Assembly (NCBI GenBank): GCA_002418895.1
Contig: DIFA01000021.1
Span: 1-43,040 of the forward strand
DNA: 43,040 nt
Source of the DNA: Dehalococcoidia bacterium UBA5760
GTDB lineage: Bacteria > Chloroflexota > Dehalococcoidia > Dehalococcoidales > UBA5760
Reading direction: 5' to 3'
Position 1 is the first letter of the stretch, and each line of letters opens with the position of its first letter. Below the pieces are notes generated by a model that was not told the origin of the DNA, searched no databases, and saw only the letters and a list, made by a program, of their open reading frames with translations. The position numbers and the translations under genes are program-made. Of this stretch, positions 24,873 through 33,606 are shown one piece after another.

Positions 24873-25739
24873 CTATCCCGGTAGTAGTTTATCTAAATAC
24901 TGTCTTAGTCCCGGCCCGATATCAGGATCCTTTAGCGCCAGGGCTATCGTTGCCTCAAGCCAACCGGAAGGAGTTCCGGTATCATAGCGAACCCCTTCAA
25001 ATTCGCAGGCGTTTATCGCGTGCTGCTTGAGCAACAACTGCAGAGCGTCGGTCAGTTGAATCTCCTTAATCCTGCCGGGCGGGGTAGCTGCAAGTGCATC
25101 AAATACCTCAGGTGCGAGGACATACCTGCCCACTATGCCCAGGTTAGACGGCGCTTCTTGCGGCGGAGGCTTTTCAATCAAACTCAGTACCTGGTACAAA
25201 CGGGGGAAAATCTCCTTCGGCTCAATAATGCCATACTTGGCGGTATCCCGGGCATCCACCCGCTCAACGGCAACCACGCTGGCGCCCCGCTGCTGATAAA
25301 CATCGATCATCTGTTTCAGGGCCGGAACCCGGCTATCGATGATATCATCGGGAAGTAGAACAGCAAACGGTTCGTCAGCAATGACATTTCTGGCGATAAG
25401 AACGGCATGCCCGAGCCCCAGCTGCTCCTTCTGCCTGATGTAGCAGATATCAATCAGGTTGGACAGGCGGCGCATCTCCTGAAGCATTTTGGTATCCCCC
25501 TTCTGCTCCAGAACGTATTCCAACTCAAAATAGCGGTCAAAGTAGTCCTCTATGGCATGCTTACCCATCGCAGTTATCAAAATAACCTGCTCGATTCCGG
25601 AATTGATGGCCTCTTCAACGGTATACTGAATTAGCGGCTTATTGACCAGCGGCAACATCTCTTTAGGCTGTGATCTGGTTACAGGCAAGAATCGGGTACC
25701 CCAACCGGCAGCAGTGATAATCGCCTTACGAACCTTCAT
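24873..25739 (-). CDS. galU: UTP-glucose-1-phosphate uridylyltransferase
   Basis: A 288-residue nucleotidyltransferase with AAGWGTRFLPVTRSQPKEM (10-28), the GalU form of the nucleotide-binding loop. It also has ITAMGKHAIEDYFD and the sugar-binding VGRYVLAPEVF. It makes UDP-glucose, the donor for the OtsA-type synthase 1.9 kb away and for cell-surface glycans. It lies 11 bases after the ROK kinase, so glucose phosphorylation and activation are probably co-expressed. Confidence 0.95.
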   Translation of the reverse strand: MKVRKAIITAAGWGTRFLPVTRSQPKEMLPLVNKPLIQYTVEEAINSGIEQVILITAMGKHAIEDYFDRYFELEYVLEQKGDTKMLQEMRRLSNLIDICYIRQKEQLGLGHAVLIARNVIADEPFAVLLPDDIIDSRVPALKQMIDVYQQRGASVVAVERVDARDTAKYGIIEPKEIFPRLYQVLSLIEKPPPQEAPSNLGIVGRYVLAPEVFDALAATPPGRIKEIQLTDALQLLLKQHAINACEFEGVRYDTGTPSGWLEATIALALKDPDIGPGLRQYLDKLLPG

Positions 25740-25750
25740 GGTTTCCCTCC

Positions 25751-26737
25751 TTATTTCTCCACTTGCTGAAGGGCAAAAATGGCAGCACCGAGCATTCCGG
25801 CATCGCTGCCAAGCTGGCTGGAGACTATCGACACCGCCTCAGCCGATACCAGAAACGCTCTTTCCCTGACCACCCTCCTGGCCGGATCAAGCAGCATGTC
25901 CCCCATCCCGGCCACCCCACCACCAACTACAATCATTTCCGGGTTGAAGATATTAACCAGATTTACCATACCCACTCCCAGATAGGTGGCAGCCTGATTA
26001 ATGATACTCCGGGCAAGAGAGTCCCCCTCCCGGGCGGCGAAGGCTACCTTTTCTGCGGTAATATCCTCCAGTCTACCCGCAACAATCTCACTGAGAGAAG
26101 ACGGTTCGCCACGAGCAACATGTGCTGCCGCCTCCCTGGCAATAGCAGTGCCCGAAGCCAGCGCTTCCAGGCAGCCGGTATTGCCGCACCGGCACTTTGC
26201 CCCGTTAGCCTCAATAACCATATGGCCTATCTCTCCGGCACTACCGGATGAGCCTGTGTATAGCCTGCCGTCGATGATAATCGCCCCACCGATACCGGTA
26301 CCCACCGTAAGGCAGACAAGGTTATTTACTCCCTTCCCTGCACCAAGATGATGCTCACCCCAGGCAGCCGCATTGGCATCATTGATGAGCATGGTCTTAA
26401 CACCAAGCCTATCCCTTAACATATCCCGCAGTGGAATATCGCGACACCCGGGAAGATTCGGCGAAAAGGCTATTACCCCGGTTTCCGAGTCGATCGCCCC
26501 GCAAGCAGCAACACTTATACAACACACCTGGGACAAGCCCATGCCCTGCCGGCTGATAAGCCGACCGACAGCAGAAACTACCCGCTCAATTATTGCCTCA
26601 ATACCCTCATCAGCCAGAGTAGGACAGTATTCTCTGGCCAGTATCTCACATCCGGCAGAAACGATACCGGCAGCTATTTTAGTGCCACCCAAATCTACAG
26701 CGATAACCGGAGGACTACAACCATCGGCTTTCATCAT
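25751..26737 (-). CDS. ROK-family glucokinase
   Basis: A 328-residue sugar kinase with the phosphate loop DLGGTKIAAGIV (15-26), the catalytic LINDANAAAWGEH region and TVGTGIGGAIIIDG. The ROK zinc motif CRCGNTGCLEA follows GEIGHM. There is no DNA-binding domain, so it is a kinase and not a NagC-type repressor. The glucokinase-type sequence and the galU and otsAB neighbours favour glucose as substrate; another hexose cannot be excluded. Confidence 0.9.
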   Translation of the reverse strand: MMKADGCSPPVIAVDLGGTKIAAGIVSAGCEILAREYCPTLADEGIEAIIERVVSAVGRLISRQGMGLSQVCCISVAACGAIDSETGVIAFSPNLPGCRDIPLRDMLRDRLGVKTMLINDANAAAWGEHHLGAGKGVNNLVCLTVGTGIGGAIIIDGRLYTGSSGSAGEIGHMVIEANGAKCRCGNTGCLEALASGTAIAREAAAHVARGEPSSLSEIVAGRLEDITAEKVAFAAREGDSLARSIINQAATYLGVGMVNLVNIFNPEMIVVGGGVAGMGDMLLDPARRVVRERAFLVSAEAVSIVSSQLGSDAGMLGAAIFALQQVEK

Positions 26738-26812
26738 CTTGGTACCACTTTATCCCATATCATACGATTTGTCGAGACTGCTCGCGACAAATCCGTTTTC
26801 CCTCTGCCGGTA

Positions 26813-26842
26813 TTGACTCGATAAGGTATCACCTGCTAAATT
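26813..26842 (+). promoter_or_regulatory. Probable promoter of otsB
   Basis: TTGACT (26813-26818), an 18-base spacer and TAAATT (26837-26842). The expected transcription start is about base 26849, the first base of the GTG start codon, so the mRNA may be leaderless. No ribosome site precedes the GTG, which agrees. Confidence 0.45.
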
Positions 26843-26848
26843 TAACCC

Positions 26849-27658
26849 GTGTCGTATGCGTTTCACTACCTGAAGTCTATTCGGAAAATTATAGAACGGG
26901 TTCCCTTCGGGCTTATTACCGATGTCGACGGGACGATCAGCAAGATAGCCCCTACACCACAGCGGGCCAGCATCTCTCCACTGTGCCGACAATACCTCTT
27001 GAAACTCTCCGGTCAACTAGACCTGGTAGCCGCTATCTCGGGAAGGCCGCTAAATCAAGTTCGGAAGATGGTGGGAGTTGACAGCATGGTCTACATCGGC
27101 AATCATGGTCTGGAGCGCTGGAGAGAGGGCAGAATCGAGTCAAAGGACAGCATCCTTGATTATTCCGGAATAATCAAATCAGTGATCAAAGAATTAACCC
27201 CGCTGATTTCCCGGGAGGGTATCAGCATCGAAGACAAGGGGATAACGGCTACCATTCACTATCGTCTCTCACCCGAACCTGAGTTAGCGGAGAGAAAAAT
27301 ATTAAACACACTGAACGGCTCAACCCAGACCAAAAGCCTCAGGATTACTAGTGGGAAAATGTCTTTCAACCTGCTGCCCCCGATAGAGGCCGACAAAGGC
27401 ACCGCGACAATGGACCTGATCAAGGAGTACAACCTGAAGGGGGGCATATACCTGGGTGACGACTACACGGATATTGATGCCTTCAGGGCGATACACACCG
27501 CCTGCCACGAACGAGACTTCCAGGGACTTGCCATCGGCATCATCGGTTCGGAGACACCGGAAAATCTGGAGACGGAAGCAGATTTTACCCTGAACGGGGT
27601 GGGTGACGTCGAGCTCCTGCTCAAGTGGATGACGAATAACGCTCTTCGATCAAGCTGA
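26849..27658 (+). CDS. otsB: Trehalose-6-phosphate phosphatase
   Basis: A 269-residue HAD-superfamily phosphatase with the nucleophile motif LITDVDGTIS (22-31), AISGRPL (motif II region) and YLGDDYTDIDAF (motif III/IV). The cap has the trehalose-phosphatase segment GNHGLERW. It removes phosphate from trehalose-6-phosphate. It is convergent with otsA, and the last 38 bases of the two genes overlap. The GTG start lacks a ribosome site; the next in-frame starts are inside the fold. Confidence 0.9.
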   Translation: MSYAFHYLKSIRKIIERVPFGLITDVDGTISKIAPTPQRASISPLCRQYLLKLSGQLDLVAAISGRPLNQVRKMVGVDSMVYIGNHGLERWREGRIESKDSILDYSGIIKSVIKELTPLISREGISIEDKGITATIHYRLSPEPELAERKILNTLNGSTQTKSLRITSGKMSFNLLPPIEADKGTATMDLIKEYNLKGGIYLGDDYTDIDAFRAIHTACHERDFQGLAIGIIGSETPENLETEADFTLNGVGDVELLLKWMTNNALRSS

Positions 27659-29159
27659 CCGCATCCTCCAAGAGACACAAGAGCCAATGAGTAATATCCT
27701 CTTTTTCGATCGACTCTTTGAGTGCACCGGCACGTCTCTTCCTCTCCTCGATCGGCATCATCAGAGCCTGATAGAGAGCCTCCGTGGTCCCCTCCAGATC
27801 AGCCGGCGCTACCGTCAGGGCATAAGCGCCTAGCTGATCGCAAGCACCAACCGTTTCCGAAAGCACCAGGACGCCGTCCCGGTCGTTGACCGTGGGACCT
27901 TCCTTGGCAACCAGATTCATACCATCAATAACGGCATTAACCAGGAGAACGTCATAAAGACGCATGCCAGCCAGGGCCTGAATATAGTTATTTTCATAGA
28001 AGAAATCAATGGGATACCATTCCCGCGTCGCATACTTGCTGTTTATCGCCTCTATTAACTGGGTGGTCTCCTCCATGTAGCGCCGGTATAGTCTCAGATG
28101 GGTTCGGGTGGGCACCAGAAAGGCGATGAATTTGACCCGCCCCCGAAGCTGGGGATAACGCTCCAGCAGAATATCAAAGGCCTTGAAACCACGAATAATA
28201 TTCTTACTGGGTTCAGCCCTATCGACGCGAATTATAGTACGCTCGCCGCAAAGACTCGACAGCTCCCGCTCATATTCCTGTAACCTGGGTGTGGCAAGCA
28301 GCTTCCTGATGCCGGCGGTATCGATTGATATCGGGTATAGCTTAACCCGGGTGAGGCGACCCTCTGTCTTAACGGTATGCCGGGTATAGTCCACCTCAGC
28401 CCCGTCAAGGGATGATTCACAGCAGTGGAGGAAATTATGAACGTCCCGGGCTGTCTGAAGACCGACAATATCCGCAGCACATAAACCCCGGAAGATAGCC
28501 TGCCGCATATAGCCCGGCAACAGCTCCCAGTAGCTTACCGACGGCCAGGGGATATGAGTGAAGTGCTGTATTACCAGATCAGGCATCTGACGCCTCAGGT
28601 AGGCGGCAGCCAGATAGAGATGATAGTCGTTAAGTATCACTATCGGCGGTGACTCACTTCTCATCACCTCATCAATAATCGCCCTGGCGAAAGCCCGGTT
28701 CACTTCAACATATCCCTGCTCCCAGGCATCATGAGTATCGATATCGATGTTAGGTGTAGTAGGCGAGTTCCACATATAGTGCTGCAGGAACCAGAGCAGA
28801 GGGTTGCAGATAACGCTGTAGTATTTATGGTAGGTATCCCTGGGGCAGAATACGAAACGGAGATACAGTTTGTCACCTTTTACCGGTGCCCTAAAACGCC
28901 TACCCTGCGCCTTCTGGGCAATCTCCCTGTCTCCCCGTCCCATGGCACAGGCTATCCAGTCAAGCTCAACATACCGGCCGAGACTGCTAAGAGCAGTAAC
29001 CACTCCGCCGCTGCCGCGGCGCGAGCGAAGCTGGCCTTCTTCCGTCAAGTAGTACTCGATAGGCCCACGGTTGCTGGCCAGAATGATCCGCCTGCCGGAT
29101 AACCTCCGGCTGCATAAATCCTTGAGCCGGGCGTCTCTATCCTCCTGGCCAACTTCCAA
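27621..29159 (-). CDS. otsA: Trehalose-6-phosphate synthase
   Basis: A 512-residue GT20 glycosyltransferase joining UDP-glucose and glucose-6-phosphate. It shows ILASNRGPIEYY (26-37) and RGSGGVVTAL near the donor loop, DYHLYLAAAYLR and HFTHIPWPS in the middle, and RVDRAEPSKNI for the C-terminal lobe. A TTG start at 29159 follows a GAGGAGGG ribosome site. The product is handled by OtsB encoded on the opposite strand. galU and the glucokinase can supply both substrates. Trehalose is likely an osmoprotectant or reserve. Confidence 0.93.
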   Translation of the reverse strand: MEVGQEDRDARLKDLCSRRLSGRRIILASNRGPIEYYLTEEGQLRSRRGSGGVVTALSSLGRYVELDWIACAMGRGDREIAQKAQGRRFRAPVKGDKLYLRFVFCPRDTYHKYYSVICNPLLWFLQHYMWNSPTTPNIDIDTHDAWEQGYVEVNRAFARAIIDEVMRSESPPIVILNDYHLYLAAAYLRRQMPDLVIQHFTHIPWPSVSYWELLPGYMRQAIFRGLCAADIVGLQTARDVHNFLHCCESSLDGAEVDYTRHTVKTEGRLTRVKLYPISIDTAGIRKLLATPRLQEYERELSSLCGERTIIRVDRAEPSKNIIRGFKAFDILLERYPQLRGRVKFIAFLVPTRTHLRLYRRYMEETTQLIEAINSKYATREWYPIDFFYENNYIQALAGMRLYDVLLVNAVIDGMNLVAKEGPTVNDRDGVLVLSETVGACDQLGAYALTVAPADLEGTTEALYQALMMPIEERKRRAGALKESIEKEDITHWLLCLLEDAVSLIEERYSSST

Positions 29160-29425
29160 TCCGAACCCTCCTCACGGGAATGCATAATGCGGAGGCATTG
29201 ATTCTATATCCCCGGGAAACTAGCCGAACTGTAGCACTCCGATAGCAAGCCTGTCAATAAAATAATTTGGCAAAGCCCATTAAAGTGATTAAACTATAGG
29301 AATATATGCCCATCACATATGATAAAGAAGGATGTATAACCTGATAAGAACCATACGCACAATAAATCCTATAATTACTTTGTAACTCAGAGCTTGAAAA
29401 CACATCGAAGAATAATATTGAGCTA

Positions 29426-30490
29426 ATGGAAGCCAGATCAGTGAGTGAAGGCGAGAGAAAGCTGGGAATCTGGGAAAAGTACCTTACCCTTTGGGTGGCG
29501 GTGTGCATCGGGGTGGGAATAGGGATAGGCAAAGCATTCCCGCAACTCTCTGCCAATCTAGGAGAACTGGAAGTCGCCAATGTCTCCATACCGATAGCAA
29601 TATGCCTTTTTCTCATGATCTATCCCATAATGGTTCAGATAGACTTCGGTCAAGTAATAAAATCCGGTAAAACACCGAAGCCGATTGCCGCTACTCTTAT
29701 TGCCAATTGGGGAATTAAACCCTTCACTATGGCAGCGCTGGGTTCTCTGTTTATGTTCGGTGTTTTTAAGAACTTTTTGACTCCAGAAAGTGCCCAGTCC
29801 TATCAGGCAGGTATCATTCTTCTTGGCGTTGCCCCCTGTACCGCAATGGTTCTCATGTGGAGCTACCTGGCCAAAGGCAATATGGCACACACCCTGATAA
29901 TGACAGCGATAAACTCACTTACCATGGTGGCCTTATATGCACCGTTAGCCCGGTTATTACTCGGTATTTCGGGTATTGTTGTCCCGTGGCAGACGGTTGC
30001 CTTCTCCGTAGCAATCTATATCGTTATTCCCTTGATAGCCGGCCTTTTCACCCGGCGCCGGGCACTAGCGACTATGGGGTTGGAAGGTTTTACCTCCCGG
30101 TTTGTTCCCAAGCTGCGTATAGTATCAATCGTAGCTCTCCTAGCTACCCTGATCATACTGTTCGCTATGCAGGGCAAAGTACTCGTCGAACAGCCGGCAG
30201 TAGTGGGCATGATTGCGATCCCCATTTTTATTAACATTATATTAGTGTTTGCCGTTGCCTTTGGGATAGCTAAACTGATGCGTCTACCTTATGAGGATGC
30301 GGCACCGACGGCCATTATTGCCGGCAGTAATCACTTTGAGGTAGCCATAGCTGTAGCCACCACCCTCTTCGGTTTGGCCTCTGGGGCTGCCCTGGCCACC
30401 GTGGTCGGGGTTCTAACAGAAGTCCCCTTTATGCTGTTTCTGGTATGGCTATGCCGGAGAACAAAGGGATTATTCTTTCATAAAGAATAA
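29426..30490 (+). CDS. acr3: ACR3-family arsenite efflux transporter
   Basis: A 354-residue membrane protein with about ten transmembrane segments. The ACR3 signature is LGVAPCTAMVLMWSYLAKG (near 130-150); its Cys is the residue required for arsenite transport in studied ACR3 proteins. FEVAIAVATTLFGL near the C-terminus is also characteristic. It expels As(III) using the proton-motive force. It stands 1.8 kb ahead of the ArsR gene, with no regulator of its own. No ribosome site is evident before the ATG, and the 266-base gap upstream is AT-rich without another gene. Confidence 0.93.
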   Translation: MEARSVSEGERKLGIWEKYLTLWVAVCIGVGIGIGKAFPQLSANLGELEVANVSIPIAICLFLMIYPIMVQIDFGQVIKSGKTPKPIAATLIANWGIKPFTMAALGSLFMFGVFKNFLTPESAQSYQAGIILLGVAPCTAMVLMWSYLAKGNMAHTLIMTAINSLTMVALYAPLARLLLGISGIVVPWQTVAFSVAIYIVIPLIAGLFTRRRALATMGLEGFTSRFVPKLRIVSIVALLATLIILFAMQGKVLVEQPAVVGMIAIPIFINIILVFAVAFGIAKLMRLPYEDAAPTAIIAGSNHFEVAIAVATTLFGLASGAALATVVGVLTEVPFMLFLVWLCRRTKGLFFHKE

Positions 30491-30594
30491 TTGCCCTGCT
30501 CGGTGATATGATCTTAATTACCATTTTCATATTGTGAAATATTGAACAAATTGTGGCCATGAGAATGAATCTCAAGTAGAAGGTTATTTTGACC

Positions 30595-31236
30595 ATGCAA
30601 AGTTTTGTGAAGAAAAAATCAGCCGGACATTTGATTAAGCCGGTAGCAGTCCTTCTTGTTATCCTTTCAATTGCTATTATCCTCACTGGTTGTACTTCAC
30701 TACGCCATGGTCCTGTCATAAATGAATTAACGGCGGATAAAGACCAACTTTGCATCGGGGCTACTTGCATACTTAATGCTACCGTGACTTACCCGTATGA
30801 AGGTGAATTAACTTATACATGGATTACGACTTCCGGGGTAATAAAGGGTAAAGGATCTAATGTTACCTGGGAAGCGCCATCTATACCGGGTGATCACAAC
30901 ATTAAGTTGATAGTAGCTGATGAAAAGGGTAAGAAGGCCACCAGGACCCTGACCATTAATGTGATACCGAACAGTGCCCCTGTTATTGAACGTTTATCTT
31001 CTGAGTTAGTGGTCTGCCGCGATATTGAATCCACTCCGATTGAATGTTTGGCATCAGATGCGGACGGGGATGAACTTGGCTACGGATGGACTACCAGCGG
31101 TGGTGAAATATCAGGTCAGGGCTCGGTTATCTCATGGATTCTACCTGATAAGAACGGTTTGTATACCGTTGCGGTAGTGGTAACGGATGAAAAGGGTTGC
31201 GAGGTAGCTAAGGAAAAGACTATCAGAGTCACCTGA
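30595..31236 (+). CDS. Lipoprotein with two PKD/Ig-like repeats
   Basis: A 213-residue exported lipoprotein. A basic N-terminus and hydrophobic stretch end in a lipobox, LTGC, at about residue 33. Two beta-sandwich repeats follow (about 40-122 and 124-212), each with the pattern L-Y-W-(8-10)-G-G-V-W and a final DEKG-type strand. The second has SDADGDELGYGWTTSGGEIS, clearly related to the repeats of the lipoprotein at 39195-40403. Such domains usually mediate binding at the cell surface. ATG 30595 has AAGG 11 bases upstream; a TTG two codons earlier is possible. Confidence 0.75.
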   Translation: MQSFVKKKSAGHLIKPVAVLLVILSIAIILTGCTSLRHGPVINELTADKDQLCIGATCILNATVTYPYEGELTYTWITTSGVIKGKGSNVTWEAPSIPGDHNIKLIVADEKGKKATRTLTINVIPNSAPVIERLSSELVVCRDIESTPIECLASDADGDELGYGWTTSGGEISGQGSVISWILPDKNGLYTVAVVVTDEKGCEVAKEKTIRVT

Positions 31237-31570
31237 GGCTAGTTGTATGTGGCCCGGTGGGTACACTTTCGGAACATACAGCTTATCAACGATCCTAAGT
31301 GGTAACCTTTTACGTTTTGCACCGTTATAACTAAAAACATTTGGATTGATGTGGTGGGGATAGGAAATATCTAATTTTAACAGCTTTAGTATTGACGCCG
31401 GTACTATAAATACTTCTTACGATTGCCTATCATGCTGACAAAAGCTTAACAAAACCATGAAGGCGCTACGATAGCGCCTGAAATCTGGCCCGAAGCAGAC
31501 AAAGCAGAACTATTGAGACGATAGGCTTTGGCTGAGCCAAGATAAAGGCTGGAAAATAACTATCGAGGGT
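31237..31570. other. 334-base intergenic stretch with two hairpins
   Basis: No gene is recognised. Two compact dyads are visible: GGCGCTA-CGA-TAGCGCC (31462-31478) and TTGGC-TGA-GCCAA (31528-31540). They could be part of a structured leader for the next gene, but I could not match them to a known riboswitch. A reading frame continuous with the following gene is open from about 31518 without an ordinary start codon (WLSQDKGWKITIEG precedes its ATG). Confidence 0.35.
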
Positions 31571-32050
31571 ATGGAATGCTTAGCACCGGGAATATCTAAG
31601 TTGGTAGTTTCTACAAGAGCATTAGGACATAACCAAAAGACACCAGAAAATGAAAAACGTCAAAGGATATGTTATTCCAATCCGCCTCTGATATGTCCCA
31701 AACCGTATTGTGGTAGTACTTCCTTCGCATCGCATGAAGACGGCTGGCAATGCCTTAACTGTATGAAAATCATTTATGTGGATAAGCCGCTACCCTATAT
31801 CGCTAATAACCGTCCGGAGCGGATCGGGCAATATAATGACCATGAATTAATAGAACGAGAGGATATTTCAGAACGTAGCCATTCCTATTCTGTAAATCTG
31901 AAGCAAGACTATAATACTGAACGGTCAGTTGATGAATGCCAAATGCTCAAAGATGAGAGCGTTGATTGTTTTATGGAATACGAGCAGTTTTCAGATTTAG
32001 CGGGTACAACCCGAATGTTACAAATGTTAAAGTTCACCCAAACTAATTGA
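31571..32050 (+). CDS. Zinc-ribbon hypothetical protein
   Basis: A 159-residue protein with one zinc ribbon in the first half: CPKPYCGSTSF then WQCLNCMKII (about residues 42-67), giving Cys-X4-Cys and Cys-X2-Cys. The rest is polar and acidic with no recognised domain. The ribosome site is poor (GAGGG one base before ATG), and the frame is open upstream without a start, so the gene may be a decayed longer one. Its position just ahead of the arsR promoter does not reveal a role. Confidence 0.45.
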   Translation: MECLAPGISKLVVSTRALGHNQKTPENEKRQRICYSNPPLICPKPYCGSTSFASHEDGWQCLNCMKIIYVDKPLPYIANNRPERIGQYNDHELIEREDISERSHSYSVNLKQDYNTERSVDECQMLKDESVDCFMEYEQFSDLAGTTRMLQMLKFTQTN

Positions 32051-32263
32051 GAGGGGAGACATTTAAGAACAAGCCTTGGTTTCTGATATTCAGGAGAGGG
32101 ACCATATGGTTATACGGTGGCCAGAGGTAAGTAGTATTGGGATTATCCAAGCATGAACACCAGCGCCACGGCAACTTTAATCTAGAAAAATGGTAACCTT
32201 CTTCTCTAGAATCGTCATCCTGGTAAGGACTCTGCTTTATTAATCCAGCTAGTGGAAACGCCC

Positions 32264-32321
32264 TTGACATGGTATTGAATCTTGTTGTATCATATAACCT
32301 ATTAAGCGCATATAAGGTAAT
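32264..32321 (+). promoter_or_regulatory. arsR promoter with overlapping ArsR-type operator
   Basis: TTGACA (32264-32269), an 18-base spacer and TATCAT (32288-32293) form a strong promoter. Immediately after it, 32294-32321 is an imperfect 28-base dyad beginning ATAACCT and ending AGGTAAT, in which 10 of 14 positions pair. ArsR/SmtB proteins typically bind AT-rich imperfect dyads of this size across the start point, so autorepression is likely. The arsR ATG follows three bases later. Confidence 0.6.
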
Positions 32322-32324
32322 AAT

Positions 32325-32684
32325 ATGAGAGATTTAATGAAGGCTTTGAAAGCACTCTCCGATGAAACCAGGCTCAGAATTTTGAATCTCCTTTTCGAGC
32401 GGGAGTGCTGCGTCTGTGAAGTAATGCAGGCACTGAATATCTCCCAAACCAGAGCTTCTCGTAATCTAAACTTACTGTATGATGCCGGATTTCTCCATCT
32501 GAGGAAAGAAGGCCTCTGGTCTCTTTACTCTATTGATGAAGCAGGAATGCCAGGATACTTTGTCAATCTACTTGAAGCTATTAAAAAGTCGATTGCAGGC
32601 AATATCATTATGGCTCAAGATCGGGAACGTCTCCTAAAGGCAGAGCGCGTCGGACCCTGCTGTGTCAGAAAGATGCAGAAGTAA
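32325..32684 (+). CDS. arsR: ArsR-family metalloregulator (copy 1)
   Basis: A 119-residue winged-helix repressor. The metal-site helix reads ERECCVCEVMQALN (26-39), with Cys28, 29 and 31 at the position of the E. coli ArsR Cys32/Cys34 site. The recognition helix is ISQTRASRNL. A second cysteine pair, Cys112-Cys113, lies in the C-terminal tail (GPCCVRKMQK), where some ArsR proteins add a thiol ligand. As(III) or Sb(III) is the likely inducer. It heads an operon with the mini-thioredoxin genes and has a near-duplicate at 35668-36021. Confidence 0.92.
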   Translation: MRDLMKALKALSDETRLRILNLLFERECCVCEVMQALNISQTRASRNLNLLYDAGFLHLRKEGLWSLYSIDEAGMPGYFVNLLEAIKKSIAGNIIMAQDRERLLKAERVGPCCVRKMQK

Positions 32685-32700
32685 TTTTTCAGAGGTAAAT

Positions 32701-32958
32701 ATGATAAAGATAAAGATCTTCGGTTCTACTCCGCCTTGTGTTAAGTGTAAAGAACTGGAAAGGCGGGCAATGAACGTTGCCGGGAAGTATCCCGACCAGG
32801 TTGAGGTGACCAAGCTCGATGTCTTTTCTGCGGAAGGGGACAAATACGGCATAATGCTAACGCCGGCGATGGTAATAAACGATAAGATTGTCTCGGCAGG
32901 AAAGCTTATTCCCGAAGAAGAGATAGAAAAAGCAGTAAAAAGGGCACAGGAGGTATAA
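32701..32958 (+). CDS. Mini-thioredoxin 1 (CVKC)
   Basis: An 85-residue thioredoxin-fold protein without signal peptide. The active site is PPCVKCKELE (about 10-19), and the cis-Pro segment LTPAMVINDKIVSAGKL is near 58-74. ATG 32701 follows AGAGGTAA, so the start upstream in the same frame (32662) is not needed. It belongs to the small redox-active disulfide proteins often next to ArsR and permease genes. A likely role is reducing arsenicals, or giving electrons to the membrane carrier encoded downstream; this is inference. Confidence 0.82.
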   Translation: MIKIKIFGSTPPCVKCKELERRAMNVAGKYPDQVEVTKLDVFSAEGDKYGIMLTPAMVINDKIVSAGKLIPEEEIEKAVKRAQEV

Positions 32959-32960
32959 GC

Positions 32961-33224
32961 ATGAAAGTAAGGATGGAGGTATTCAGCGGGGACCCGCCCT
33001 GCCCCGGGTGTGTCGCTATCCTGGCGCTGGCTGACGAGTATGCCAAAAAGTATAAGGACAGGCTGGATGTCGTTAAGCTAGTCGGGGAGGCAGCGGTAGC
33101 TAAATTCGAGGAATACAAACTCGGATGTGTTCCGGCAATAGTGGTTAACGAGAAGATAAGAATCGAGGGCATCTGCCCCAGCCGGACCACACTCGACAGC
33201 GCATTAAGGGAGGGCGGACTATGA
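32961..33224 (+). CDS. Mini-thioredoxin 2 (CPGC)
   Basis: An 87-residue thioredoxin-fold protein with active site DPPCPGCVAI (about 10-19) and cis-Pro region GCVPAIVVNEKIRIEG. A perfect AGGAGGT precedes its ATG. It lies two bases after mini-thioredoxin 1 and shares its fold and length, so the two arose by tandem duplication, though they have diverged well. An additional Cys stands before the cis-Pro, and another in GICPS near the C-terminus. Confidence 0.82.
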   Translation: MKVRMEVFSGDPPCPGCVAILALADEYAKKYKDRLDVVKLVGEAAVAKFEEYKLGCVPAIVVNEKIRIEGICPSRTTLDSALREGGL

Positions 33225-33484
33225 ACAAGGTGAAGATCGAAGCATTTCTGTCGGTACCGACCTGCTCGGGCGGAGTTAGCCTCAGCAAGCTCCTCGAGGA
33301 AATCAAAAAAGAGTACGGCAGTCGGGTTGACATCGTCCCCCATAAAGGCAGGGATGATCAGTTTGAAAAGTATAACCTGACCACCGCTCCGGCTTTAGTC
33401 ATCGGTGGCCTGGTCAGGATAATGGGGCTGTGTCCGAGCAAGGAATCACTAATCTCAGCCCTGAAAGAGGCAGGGTTAGAATAA
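33221..33484 (+). CDS. Mini-thioredoxin 3, monothiol (CSGG)
   Basis: An 87-residue protein closest to mini-thioredoxin 2, overlapping it by four bases (ATGA). The active-site position reads VPTCSGGVSL, so the resolving Cys is Gly. It keeps the cis-Pro region TAPALVIGGLVRIMG and the late LCPS. A monothiol thioredoxin fold cannot cycle like thioredoxin and may work by mixed disulfides, metal or metalloid binding, or as a partner of the other two. The conservation of length and coupling argues against simple decay. Confidence 0.78.
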   Translation: MNKVKIEAFLSVPTCSGGVSLSKLLEEIKKEYGSRVDIVPHKGRDDQFEKYNLTTAPALVIGGLVRIMGLCPSKESLISALKEAGLE

Positions 33485-33606
33485 CCGCAGAGTAGTATTA
33501 GTAGTAGTTAACGCTGCCGCTACCGGTTGGGTGAAGAGATAGTTGGCATTGCCCAAATTTCGCCAACCGAGACATATCGCGACAATAAATTTAAGAGGTA
33601 GAACTA

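Noticed and set aside
31462..31540. Hairpins considered as a cyclic-di-GMP or other known riboswitch
   Set aside because: The conserved core sequences of those riboswitches could not be found around the hairpins.
32043..32270. Minus-strand 75-codon ORF ahead of arsR
   Set aside because: No ribosome site or family match, and it overlaps the arsR -35 box.
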